Below, in pieces: positions 15,476-23,185 of a stretch of 64,000 nt of DNA (position 1 is its first letter; every line of letters starts with the position of its first letter). Under the pieces are notes generated by a model. It ran no database searches, had not been told where the DNA came from, and was given only the letters and a program-made list of their open reading frames with translations. Made by a program: the position numbers and the translations under genes. This DNA is from Mayfieldus sp963740555 (lineage in GTDB: Bacteria > Actinomycetota > Thermoleophilia > Solirubrobacterales > 70-9). The stretch is from assembly GCA_963740555.1 (NCBI GenBank), contig CAVUES010000005.1:62001-126000 (forward strand). The letters are read 5' to 3'.

Positions 15476-18400
15476 TCAGGCGGCCATGACCCCCGGCCCC
15501 AGCACTCCGTCCAGCTCCGCCCGCAGTGCGCCCGAGTCGCGGACCTTGTACTCGGAGCCGAACCGGAGCGTGCGCGGGCCCTCGCGAGTCTGCATTCGCA
15601 GCTGCACCTCGGTATCGCCGGGGAAGTGGTCGAAGACCGCCTTCAGCTCCTCGAGCAGGGTCGGGGCGAAGTCGGCGGCATTTACCTCGAGCACGATCGG
15701 CTCGTCGCGACGCGGGGCGATAGGGGCCGCCTTGATCTCATCCGGGCTGGGCTCGAAGAGCTCCGCCTCCTGGACCACGAGCTTCGTCTCGCCGCGCTCC
15801 TTGTGATCGACGCGCCCCCGCACCACCACGACGGCGTCGGCGTCGATCGTGTCGGCGTTGGAGGCGTAGGCGGAGTTGAAGACCAGCATCTCGACCTGGC
15901 CCTCGACGTCGTCGAGGGTCGCGAACATCATCTGGTCGCCTTTCTTGGTCCGGATCCGCTTGCGCTCGGTGACGATCCCGCCAACCGTCACCCACGAGCC
16001 GTCGGGCTTTCCCTGCAGCTCGGCGAGGGTGCAATCGACCCGCGCCCGCAGCGCGTCGCGCACGTCGGCGAGCGGATGCGACGAAAGGTAGGTCCCAAGC
16101 GTCTCCTTCTCCATCGCCAGCAGCTCGCGGCGGTCGAACTCGGCGGACGGGATCGGCGGCCGCTGAACCCCGGCCGGGCGCCCTTCGGCGGCGTCGCCGA
16201 TGTCGAAGATCGAGCCCTGGCCGAGCTGGGCGTCCTCCTGCGCCTTCTGCCCGCCCGACTGGGCGGCCGGCAGCATCTCCAGCATCCCCTGGCGGCTAGC
16301 GCCGGTCGAATCGAGGGCGCCGCATTTGATCAGGCACTCGGTCGCCCGCTTGTTGACCGCGCGCGCATCCACCCGCTCGCAGAAGTCCCACAGCGACTCG
16401 AACTGGCCGTCCTCGCGGGCGTGCAGGATCGCCTCCACCGCCGAGTGACCGACGTTCTTGACCGCGTCGAGCCCGAAGCGGATCTTGTTCTCGGAGACCA
16501 CGAATCCGTGCTCGGAGGCGTTGACGTCGGGGGGCAGCACCTCGATTCCCATCTCGTCGCAGCGGTTGACGAAGAACGGGACCTTGTCCTTGGTCGTCAT
16601 CACGGTCGAGATCAGCGCCGCCATGTACTCGGCCGGATAGTTGGCGCGCAGGTAGGCGGTGCGGTAGGCGATCAGCGCGTAGCAAGCGGCGTGCGAACGA
16701 TTGAAGGAGTAATCGGCGGCGGCGGTCATCAGCGACCAGAGGTCGTTCGCGACCTTGGCCTCGGTGTTCGACTCCCGAAGGCCGGCGAGGAACTTGTCCT
16801 TCATCCCCGCCATCAGGCTGCGCTTCTTCTTGCCCACCGCCTTGCGCAGGTCGTCGGCCTCGGCCGGATCGAAGCCGGCCATCTGCTTGGCGATCTCCAT
16901 CAGCTGCTCCTGGTAGATCACGCAGCCATAGGTCTCCGCCGTGATCGGCCGCAGGCGGTCGTCGGGAAGCACGACCGTCGAAGGGTCGCGCTTGCCCTTC
17001 GCGTAGGTGGGGATGTAGCGGATCGCGCCGGGCCGGTAGAGGGCGTTGAGGGCGACGATGTCCTCGAACTCGGTCGGGCGCACCTGCTGCAGCGCGTCGC
17101 GCATGCCGTCGGACTCGAACTGGAACACGCCCACCGAGTCGCCGCGGGCGAGCATTTCGTAGGTGGCGCGGTCGTCCATCGGGATCGCTTCCATGTCGAT
17201 GCGCTCGCCGCGCGATCGCTCGATGATCTCGACCGCGTCCTCGATCACGTCGAGGTTGCGCAAGCCGAGAAAGTCCATCTTTAGCAGCCCGATCTCCTCG
17301 ATCGGACCCATCGAGTACTGGGTGACGATCTTGTAGGAGCGCTCCGCCTTGCCGTTTCCGTTGCCGGCCGCCTCGCGAGCCGGGCGGTCCTCGGCCAGCT
17401 GCAGGGGGACGATCTCCTGCAGCGGCCTGTCGGCGATCACCACCGCGGCTGCGTGGATCGAGGCGTTGCGGATGATCCCCTCGAGCCCCTGGGCGACGTC
17501 GAGGACCCGCTTCGCGTCGGGGTCGGAGTCGTAGGTGCGCTTCAGCTCCTCGCCGTCCTTGAGGCACTCCTCGAAGCTCGGGTTGCGCCCCATCACCGGC
17601 TCGGGGATCTGCTTCGCCAGCCGGTCGCCGGTCGCGTAGTCGAAGCCGAGCACCCGCGCCGCGTCGCGGGTCGCCGCCCGCGGCGCCATCTTGCCGAAGG
17701 TGATGATCTGGGCCACCGACTCGCGCCCGTACTTCTCGGCCACGTAGCGGATCACCCGCTCGCGGCCGCGGACCGAGAAGTCGATGTCGATGTCTGGCAT
17801 CGACTTGCGGCCCGGGTTGAGGAAGCGCTCGAACAGAAGCCGGTTGGCGAGCGGGTCGACGTCGGTGATGTTGAGGCAGTAGCTGACGATCGAGCCCGCC
17901 GCCGAGCCGCGGCCCGGGCCGACGGCGATCCCGTTCTCCTTCGCGAAGCGAACGAAGTCCCAGACGATCAGAAAGTAGGACTCAAAGCCCATCTCCTCGA
18001 TCACCCCGAGCTCGAACTCGAGCCGCTCCCGTGCCTCTGCAGGGGCAGGGTCGCCGTAGCGCCGCGCCAAACCCTCCTCGGCGATCCGCCGCAGCATCCG
18101 ACCGGGCTCCTCGCCGTCGGCGGTCGGGTAGCGCGGCAGAAGCAGCTCGCCAAGCTCGATCTCGACCTCGCAGCGCTCGGCGATCTCGAGGGTGGTCGGG
18201 ATCGCCTCCGGCCAGGCCGAGAACGACTCGCTCATCTCCTGTGAGTCCTTGAGGAAGAACTCGTTGGTGTCGAAGGTGAGCTTCGGCGCCTCCAGCGTCG
18301 ACTTGGTCTGCACGCAGAGCAGCGCCGCGTGGTTGTCGTAGTCCTCGCGGCGCAGGTAGTGGACGTCGGCGGTGCCGACCAGCGGCCGCCCGACCTCAGC

Positions 18401-18985
18401 GGCGATGCGGGCGATTCCCTCGTTGGCCTTGTCCTGCTCGGGGATTCCGTTGTTCTGGACCTCGAAGTAGACCTGCTCGGGCCCGAAGATCCCGAGTAGC
18501 TCGTCGACGTGGGAACGGGCGTCGTCGGGCTGGTCCTGGATCAGGCGCTGGCAGAAGCGCGACTGCAGGCAGCCGGTGAGCGCGATCACGCCCTCGGAGT
18601 GGCGGTCGAGCAGCTCCATGTCGACGTTCGCCTTGCCGCGCGCGAAGCCCTCTAGAAAGCTGGCGGAGCTGAGCTGCACGAGGTTTCGAAAGCCCCTGTC
18701 GTCGGCCGCCAGCAGCGTGAGGTGGTTGCGCTCGTAGCGGACGCTGTCGCGGACGGCGGTGCGGTCGTCGACCAGGTAGGCCTCGAGGCCGAGTATCGGC
18801 TTGACGCCGTGCTCGCGGCAGGCCTTGTATAGGTCGACGGCGCCGTTCATCACCCCGTGATCGGTTAGGCCCAGCGCCGGCATGCCCAGCTCCGCCGCCC
18901 GCCTCACCATCGGGTCGATCTTGCAGGCTCCGTCGAGCAGCGAGTACTCGCTGTGGACATGCAGATGAACCGCCGAATTGCTCAC
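15476..18985 (-). CDS. dnaE: DNA polymerase III alpha subunit
   Basis: 1169 residues, normal length for DnaE. Replicative polymerase of family C. Order of domains: PHP domain starting HLHVHSEYSLLDG, polymerase palm with GPGRGSAAGS and the catalytic aspartates in PDIDIDFSVRGRE, fingers and thumb, a helix-hairpin-helix region (DALKNVGHSAVEAI-type) and an OB-fold (TVGGIVTERKRIRTKKG) near 960-1040. The PHP histidines of the N-terminal motif are kept. The gene is divergent from sixA across a 131-base region carrying a large hairpin. Confidence 0.97.
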   Translation of the reverse strand: MSNSAVHLHVHSEYSLLDGACKIDPMVRRAAELGMPALGLTDHGVMNGAVDLYKACREHGVKPILGLEAYLVDDRTAVRDSVRYERNHLTLLAADDRGFRNLVQLSSASFLEGFARGKANVDMELLDRHSEGVIALTGCLQSRFCQRLIQDQPDDARSHVDELLGIFGPEQVYFEVQNNGIPEQDKANEGIARIAAEVGRPLVGTADVHYLRREDYDNHAALLCVQTKSTLEAPKLTFDTNEFFLKDSQEMSESFSAWPEAIPTTLEIAERCEVEIELGELLLPRYPTADGEEPGRMLRRIAEEGLARRYGDPAPAEARERLEFELGVIEEMGFESYFLIVWDFVRFAKENGIAVGPGRGSAAGSIVSYCLNITDVDPLANRLLFERFLNPGRKSMPDIDIDFSVRGRERVIRYVAEKYGRESVAQIITFGKMAPRAATRDAARVLGFDYATGDRLAKQIPEPVMGRNPSFEECLKDGEELKRTYDSDPDAKRVLDVAQGLEGIIRNASIHAAAVVIADRPLQEIVPLQLAEDRPAREAAGNGNGKAERSYKIVTQYSMGPIEEIGLLKMDFLGLRNLDVIEDAVEIIERSRGERIDMEAIPMDDRATYEMLARGDSVGVFQFESDGMRDALQQVRPTEFEDIVALNALYRPGAIRYIPTYAKGKRDPSTVVLPDDRLRPITAETYGCVIYQEQLMEIAKQMAGFDPAEADDLRKAVGKKKRSLMAGMKDKFLAGLRESNTEAKVANDLWSLMTAAADYSFNRSHAACYALIAYRTAYLRANYPAEYMAALISTVMTTKDKVPFFVNRCDEMGIEVLPPDVNASEHGFVVSENKIRFGLDAVKNVGHSAVEAILHAREDGQFESLWDFCERVDARAVNKRATECLIKCGALDSTGASRQGMLEMLPAAQSGGQKAQEDAQLGQGSIFDIGDAAEGRPAGVQRPPIPSAEFDRRELLAMEKETLGTYLSSHPLADVRDALRARVDCTLAELQGKPDGSWVTVGGIVTERKRIRTKKGDQMMFATLDDVEGQVEMLVFNSAYASNADTIDADAVVVVRGRVDHKERGETKLVVQEAELFEPSPDEIKAAPIAPRRDEPIVLEVNAADFAPTLLEELKAVFDHFPGDTEVQLRMQTREGPRTLRFGSEYKVRDSGALRAELDGVLGPGVMAA

Positions 18986-19046
18986 GCCGCCATGTTTTCA
19001 GGCAGCCAGGACGCCGCTCAAACGAATGCCGCAACTTCCGTCACTA

Positions 19047-19114
19047 GTTCCTTGTTGCTTGTTCCTCGTTACTCGGCCGTAGACCCAAGGAACGAGGAAC
19101 GAGGAACTAGGAAC
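19047..19114. repeat. Inverted heptamer-repeat hairpin upstream of sixA
   Basis: The left arm is four tandem heptamers of the form GTTNCTY (19047-19074). The right arm is four tandem heptamers NAGGAAC (19087-19114): AAGGAAC, GAGGAAC, GAGGAAC and TAGGAAC. The arms pair over 28 bases with few mismatches around a 12-base spacer. The right arm ends two bases before the ATG at 19117 and contains the only AGGA-type ribosome-binding sequences, so folding would hide them. A second perfect hairpin, AGCATCG-AAA-CGATGCT at 19123-19139, contains the alternative ATG at 19135. Confidence 0.8.
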
Positions 19115-19116
19115 AA

Positions 19117-19569
19117 ATGATTAGCATCGAAACGATGCTCTACTTCCTGCGCCACGGGGATGCGGAAAACGAAACGCAAGACGACGCCGCCCGCCAGCTA
19201 ACGACTAAGGGCGAGCGCCAATCCGAGGCCGCGGGCCGCGCGCTGGCGGCGCTGGGCGCCAGTATCGACGTCTGCTTGACGAGTCCGAAGGTGAGGGCGG
19301 AGCAGACGGCGAGAATCGCCTGCGAGCAATTGAAGCTCTCAGTGGAGATCGCCGAGGAGCTGCGCGGCGGCCCGTTCGACGCCCGCCGACTCGCCGCCGG
19401 ACGGGGCGACTTGCTGCTTGTCGGCCACGAGCCCGACTTCTCCAACGCGGTCGCCGAGCTGACCGGGGCCCGAGTGAAGCTGCGTAAAGGGGGGCTGGCC
19501 TGCGTGGAGGACAATCTCCTGCACGCGCTCCTGCGGCCCAAAGACCTGCGCGGCATCGCCGGTCTCTAG
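19117..19569 (+). CDS. sixA: SixA-type histidine phosphatase
   Basis: 150 residues from ATG at 19117; the ATG at 19135 (MLYFLRHGDAEN) fits the family start better and either may be used. Histidine phosphatase fold: catalytic LRHGDAEN near the N-terminus, the Arg of VRAEQTARIA and the second catalytic His in LLVGHEPDFS. SixA removes phosphate from phosphohistidine, classically on HPt domains or the PTS-Ntr system. The mRNA start region is occupied by two hairpins, suggesting translational control. It is 18 bases upstream of the epimerase gene on the same strand. Confidence 0.85.
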   Translation: MISIETMLYFLRHGDAENETQDDAARQLTTKGERQSEAAGRALAALGASIDVCLTSPKVRAEQTARIACEQLKLSVEIAEELRGGPFDARRLAAGRGDLLLVGHEPDFSNAVAELTGARVKLRKGGLACVEDNLLHALLRPKDLRGIAGL

Positions 19570-19587
19570 CCTGAGAGCATTTCCCCG

Positions 19588-20592
19588 GTGAGCAACGAGC
19601 CAAACCAGCGTCTGACCCTGGTCACCGGTGCCGGCGGTTTCATCGGCGGCCACCTGGTGCGCCAGCTCGTCGACCGTGGGTCCAATGTGCGGGCGGTCGA
19701 CTGCAAGCCCCTCGACCAGTGGTTCCAGGTGCATGAGCAAGCCGACAATCGTGTGCTCGACCTCTCGCTTCGGGAGGCCAGCGAGGAGGCGACCGCCGGA
19801 ATCGCCGACGTCTACAACCTCGCCGCCGACATGGGCGGCATGGGGTTCATCGAGGGAAACAAGGCGCTCTGCATGATGTCCGTGCTTATCAACACCCACA
19901 TGCTGAGCGCCGCCCACGAGGCCGGCGTTGAGCGCTTCTTCTTCGCCTCCTCGGCCTGCGTGTACCCGCTCGGCGCGCAGGACTCCCCCGACGTCGCGCC
20001 GCTGCGCGAGCAGGACGCCTACCCCGCCAACCCCGAGGACGGCTACGGCTGGGAGAAGCTTTTTTCCGAGCGGATGTGCCGCCACTACATGGAGGACTTC
20101 GGGCTCGAGACCCGGGTCGCGCGCTACCACAACGTGTACGGGACCCACGGGACCTGGAGCGGCGGGCGCGAGAAGGCTCCCGCCGCGATCTGCCGCAAGG
20201 TGGCCGAGGCGGTCCAGGGCGGAGCCAAGGAGATCGAGGTCTGGGGCGACGGCAAGCAGACGCGCAGCTTCATGTACGTCGACGACTGCTTGCGGGGGAC
20301 GATCGACGTTCTGGAGGGACCTCGAATCGAGCCGATCAACATCGGCAGCGCCGAGCTGGTAACGATCGACGGGCTGGTCGACGTCGTCGAGAAGATCGCC
20401 GGGGTGGAGCTGAAGCGCAACTACAACCTCGACGCCCCCCAGGGAGTGCGGGGACGCAACAGCGACAACACCCGCTTCCGCGAGACCTACGGCTGGGAGC
20501 CGAGCATCAGTCTCCGTGACGGGCTCGAGCAGACGTACGCCTGGATCGCCGAGCAGGTGGCTGCGGATCTGGCTACAGCCGAGTCGAAGTAG
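19588..20592 (+). CDS. GDP-mannose 3,5-epimerase-like NAD-dependent sugar epimerase
   Basis: 334 residues, extended SDR fold. NAD loop GAGGFIGG at residues 15-22, the NLAADMGGMGFIE motif typical of GDP-mannose 3,5-epimerases, catalytic SSACVYP and YGWEK (Tyr-x-x-x-Lys). The Met-Gly-Gly-Met stretch and the Cys in SSAC match the plant enzyme that makes GDP-L-galactose and GDP-L-gulose. A related NDP-sugar substrate cannot be excluded. It could feed a sugar donor to the polysaccharide genes 10 kb further on. It converges with the Rpf-like gene, one base apart. Confidence 0.85.
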   Translation: MSNEPNQRLTLVTGAGGFIGGHLVRQLVDRGSNVRAVDCKPLDQWFQVHEQADNRVLDLSLREASEEATAGIADVYNLAADMGGMGFIEGNKALCMMSVLINTHMLSAAHEAGVERFFFASSACVYPLGAQDSPDVAPLREQDAYPANPEDGYGWEKLFSERMCRHYMEDFGLETRVARYHNVYGTHGTWSGGREKAPAAICRKVAEAVQGGAKEIEVWGDGKQTRSFMYVDDCLRGTIDVLEGPRIEPINIGSAELVTIDGLVDVVEKIAGVELKRNYNLDAPQGVRGRNSDNTRFRETYGWEPSISLRDGLEQTYAWIAEQVAADLATAESK

Positions 20593-20593
20593 G

Positions 20594-21613
20594 TCAGCCC
20601 GCGCAAGCCCAGGCGCCCGGGCCCGAGCTGGCCCAGATCTGCGCCGCGATCTGGTCCTGCTGCTGCTTGGAGGCGTTCTGAGCCGACCCATTGCCACCGT
20701 AGCCGGCCCAGGTCGAGGGCAGGATCTGGTAGGCGCCACCGGCGCCGCTGGACGGGTTGACGGCGTTGTAGTTGCCGCCCGACTCGCACATCACGATCGA
20801 GGACGGGATCGAGTAGGGACCGCCGAGCCAGCGGCCGACCGTCGCCTGCGCCTGCGCGGCGCTGACCTGCTGGGCCTGCTCGATCTGGCTCATCCAGCCG
20901 CTGATGTTGGACTGCAGGGTGTTCAGGGCCGCCGCCCGCGAAGCGCGGATCGCCGCCAGTTGCGAGGCCTGCGACTCGGCTCGCTGGCGAACCGCGGCAA
21001 TCTGGTCCCGGGCTGTGGCAAGGCGCGCGTTGTAAGCGTCCTGGCGGGCCTTCAGCCGTTCGACCACGCCGAGCTGGAACTGGATCGCGTCGCGTACCTG
21101 CTTCACCCGTCCCGCGAGGGTGCTGTCGGAGTTCTCGATCATGCGCAGGTAATCCGCCCGGGTCACCAGGTCGTCGAATCCGCTCGAGTTGAGCACCAGG
21201 TCGGTCGCGTCGGGCATCCCGTTCTTGTAGATCGCGACGAGGCGACCTCTGAGCGCAGCCAGTGCCCGCCGCAGGCGCGCCCTCTCGACCGCCAGGTGCT
21301 GGCGGGCGACGTCGACCTTGCGGCCGAACATGGCCGCGCGCTGCTCACCGACCGCGAGCAGGCCGCTGAGCTGCTGCTCACGGGCCGCGGCGGCCGCGGC
21401 CTGCTGCTGGGCGGAGACCATCTGCCGCTGCTTGGCCTCCAGGTCAGCGGCCAGGGCGCCGGCCTGCTGGCGGGCACTGTCTACTTTCGATTGGAGGGCG
21501 CCGATGTCGGTCGCATGCGCGGGTCCGGCGATCAGGGCGCAGACGGCGAGCATCGATAGCAGTGCCGCAGCCCTGCCGCGCGTGCGAAACGGTCTGTCAG
21601 AACGCCAAATCAT
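20594..21613 (-). CDS. Secreted coiled-coil protein with Rpf/lysozyme-like domain
   Basis: 339 residues. A signal peptide (LLSMLAVCALIAGPAHA) is followed by a long coiled coil (about 37-260, Gln/Ala/Arg rich, of the PcsB/CwlO N-terminal type with a FDDLVTRADYL element). Residues 270-339 form a resuscitation-promoting-factor-like transglycosylase domain: IVMCESGGNY with the catalytic Glu277, then GGAYQILPSTWAGYGG and a C-terminal GPGAWACAG whose Cys can pair with that of MCESGG. It should cleave peptidoglycan outside the cell. A c-di-AMP riboswitch precedes it directly, as for rpf genes of other actinobacteria; the Shine-Dalgarno AGAAGG lies immediately after the riboswitch. Confidence 0.9.
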   Translation of the reverse strand: MIWRSDRPFRTRGRAAALLSMLAVCALIAGPAHATDIGALQSKVDSARQQAGALAADLEAKQRQMVSAQQQAAAAAAREQQLSGLLAVGEQRAAMFGRKVDVARQHLAVERARLRRALAALRGRLVAIYKNGMPDATDLVLNSSGFDDLVTRADYLRMIENSDSTLAGRVKQVRDAIQFQLGVVERLKARQDAYNARLATARDQIAAVRQRAESQASQLAAIRASRAAALNTLQSNISGWMSQIEQAQQVSAAQAQATVGRWLGGPYSIPSSIVMCESGGNYNAVNPSSGAGGAYQILPSTWAGYGGNGSAQNASKQQQDQIAAQIWASSGPGAWACAG

Positions 21614-21618
21614 CCTTC

Positions 21619-21748
21619 TGACGCCTACGGGGTTAGCTGTCGGGCTCGCGCCGAAGGTTGGCGCTACGCGTCTGCGATTCGCCCCTGTGACCGGCTACCT
21701 AGCCGTGCCACCGTGGTTTCCCCGCTCCCGAGCCGGGATTAGGCGGCG
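21619..21748 (-). promoter_or_regulatory. ydaO/yuaA-type cyclic di-AMP riboswitch
   Basis: On the minus strand the conserved blocks occur in order: GCCGCCTAATCCCGG, GAGCGGGGAAACCA, GGGGCGAATC, then GAGCCCGACAGCTAACC and CCGTAGGCGT closing the P1 stem (GCCGCCT with AGGCGTC). The 3' end abuts the Shine-Dalgarno of the Rpf-like gene at 21613. Family knowledge: ligand is c-di-AMP, usually turning genes for wall hydrolases and ion transport off. Confidence 0.92.
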
Positions 21749-21816
21749 CGCACACTAACGAGGGCTGGCGCGCGCACTAGCCCGTTAACGATAAGACGCA
21801 AGAAAAGTTGCGCCGA

Positions 21817-21837
21817 CTGCTCTTTTCTTTTGAGCAG
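21817..21837 (-). terminator. Possible terminator after the lyase-like lipoprotein gene
   Basis: CTGCTC (21817-21822) pairs with GAGCAG (21832-21837) around a nine-base A/T loop, 12 bases beyond the stop codon. On the minus strand a TTTTC run comes 10 bases later, so it is a weak intrinsic terminator at best. Confidence 0.4.
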
Positions 21838-21848
21838 CCAGCATTGGC

Positions 21849-23024
21849 TCAGGGCCCCGATGGGCTTTTCAGCACCTGCACGTTGTCGACCTCGACCGAG
21901 CAGCCGCTGGGTGGGGGGCAGGGGATCGAGGGATCGTGGTAGATGCCTGCTCGCAGGTGCGAGGGGATCGGGGCGCCGGGGGCGAGCCCGTCAGCCGACG
22001 AACCGGGCGCCGCAACCTCGGTCGCAAGGGTGGCGGCGTGGATCACGGGACTGCGCTCGCCGGGGTCATCGAAGTCGCCGTCTCCATTTAAGTCGGCTGA
22101 GACCTGAAGCCAGCCGCGGTCAGGGTCCTGGGAGTAATAGACGTCAAAGGCAAAGCGGGTCCAGACGCCCGATTGGGCCGGGAAGCTCCAGAAGCTGCCG
22201 TTCTCTCCGTCGACCCGCCAGCGGCCGTTAAAGGCGCCTATGAACAGGATCGGTGGGCCTGGGCCGGCGTCGTGAGAGGGCTGGGCCTGCTTCATCTGCA
22301 TCACGGTCTGCCAGGCGTCGGCATCGAGCGGAAAGTTCGAAGGCAGCCGCAGCGAGATGAAGGTGGCGCGCTGCTGGCCCTCGTGGTAGAAGGCGGTGGG
22401 GCCGCTGCGGTCGTTCTTGCCCAGCTCGCAGCGTTCACCCCAGCCGGACGGATTGTCTCCGTCGAAGGTAGTCATGCGTCGGTATGTGCTATTGCCCTGC
22501 GATGCACCGATTGCGGTGAGGTACGGGTCACCGCCGCTGCCCAGCTGCTGCACCTCTGACCTGTTCTGGCAGGCAATGAAGCCCCAGAAGGGGATTGGGT
22601 CCGGGGTCGAGGCGGTGTCTGAGGCAACGAGCCGGCATTCGGGCATCGTCATGGGAAGCCCTGAACTCGGTGCGGTCAGGGGGCAGGCATTTCCGCCCAC
22701 GCCGTGACCCGCTTGCTGGGCATTGGGCGGAGCTGTCACCGTAGTCGTCGTGCCGGGCTGGGTTGTGCCGATCGACGTCGGGTCCAGCCCCGCTGAGGTC
22801 GACCCTAGATGAGACGACTTGCTTCGGGGTGAATGGTGGCGGGCCGACTTGCCCGAAGCCGTGGCGACAGGAGCCGTCTTGGGCAGCATTCCCTCGGCGT
22901 GTTGTTTGCCTCCCTTCGCCCCGCAGCCAGCGATCAGGAGTGTGACCGCAACCCAACCAGCCACCAAGGAGGCAGGCCGGCAGAGACCTGTCCGGCGCTT
23001 GGGACTCAGGAAAGCCAACGACAT
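21849..23024 (-). CDS. Lipoprotein with polysaccharide-lyase-like (heparin lyase I-type) domain, paralogue A
   Basis: 391 residues. Lipobox LLIAGC with Cys34, then a Ser/Thr/Pro-rich linker to about residue 115. The rest resembles the jelly-roll polysaccharide lyases of the heparin-lyase-I/PL20 type: SGWGERCELGKNDR, FISLRLPSNFP, WQTVMQMKQ, GVWTRFAFDVYYS, an EF-hand-like DLNGDGDFDD, and the closing LRAGIYHDPS with VEVDNVQVL. Catalytic residues are not assigned; it may only bind polymer. Its C-terminal half is almost identical in DNA to the paralogue at 37731-38960, while the N-terminal half is diverged. It would act at the cell surface on a uronic-acid glycan. Confidence 0.75.
   Translation of the reverse strand: MSLAFLSPKRRTGLCRPASLVAGWVAVTLLIAGCGAKGGKQHAEGMLPKTAPVATASGKSARHHSPRSKSSHLGSTSAGLDPTSIGTTQPGTTTTVTAPPNAQQAGHGVGGNACPLTAPSSGLPMTMPECRLVASDTASTPDPIPFWGFIACQNRSEVQQLGSGGDPYLTAIGASQGNSTYRRMTTFDGDNPSGWGERCELGKNDRSGPTAFYHEGQQRATFISLRLPSNFPLDADAWQTVMQMKQAQPSHDAGPGPPILFIGAFNGRWRVDGENGSFWSFPAQSGVWTRFAFDVYYSQDPDRGWLQVSADLNGDGDFDDPGERSPVIHAATLATEVAAPGSSADGLAPGAPIPSHLRAGIYHDPSIPCPPPSGCSVEVDNVQVLKSPSGP
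21873..22443 (-). repeat. 571-base near-identical block, copy A
   Basis: Matches 37743-38313 without gaps (offset 15870) at all but 13 positions by my count. The block is the 3' part of the two lyase-like genes. Identity stops abruptly after the GERCELG codons at the 5' side and at the last codons at the 3' side. Confidence 0.92.
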
Positions 23025-23029
23025 GAGGC

Positions 23030-23185
23030 TCAGCCCTCCGCCACCTCGCGGCTTGCGAGGTAGGCGCCGATCGCCAGCGCGGCGAGGCCGAAACCGGCGG
23101 CGAACCGCAACTGGGTTCCGTAGCGGCGAGTCACGTAGGAGACGGTCATCTTCACCACCGCCCGTCCTATCGCCTCATAGATCAT
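23030..23185 (-). CDS. Small single-span membrane protein overlapping argG
   Basis: 51 residues, MIYEAIGRAVVKMTV at the start and one hydrophobic segment (FAAGFGLAALAIGAYLA). ATG at 23185 lies inside the last codons of argG, with 11 bases of overlap, an arrangement that favours translational coupling. A GAAGGA sequence in argG just upstream can serve as ribosome-binding site. No family recognised; small proteins of this shape occur beside housekeeping genes in actinobacteria. Confidence 0.6.
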   Translation of the reverse strand: MIYEAIGRAVVKMTVSYVTRRYGTQLRFAAGFGLAALAIGAYLASREVAEG

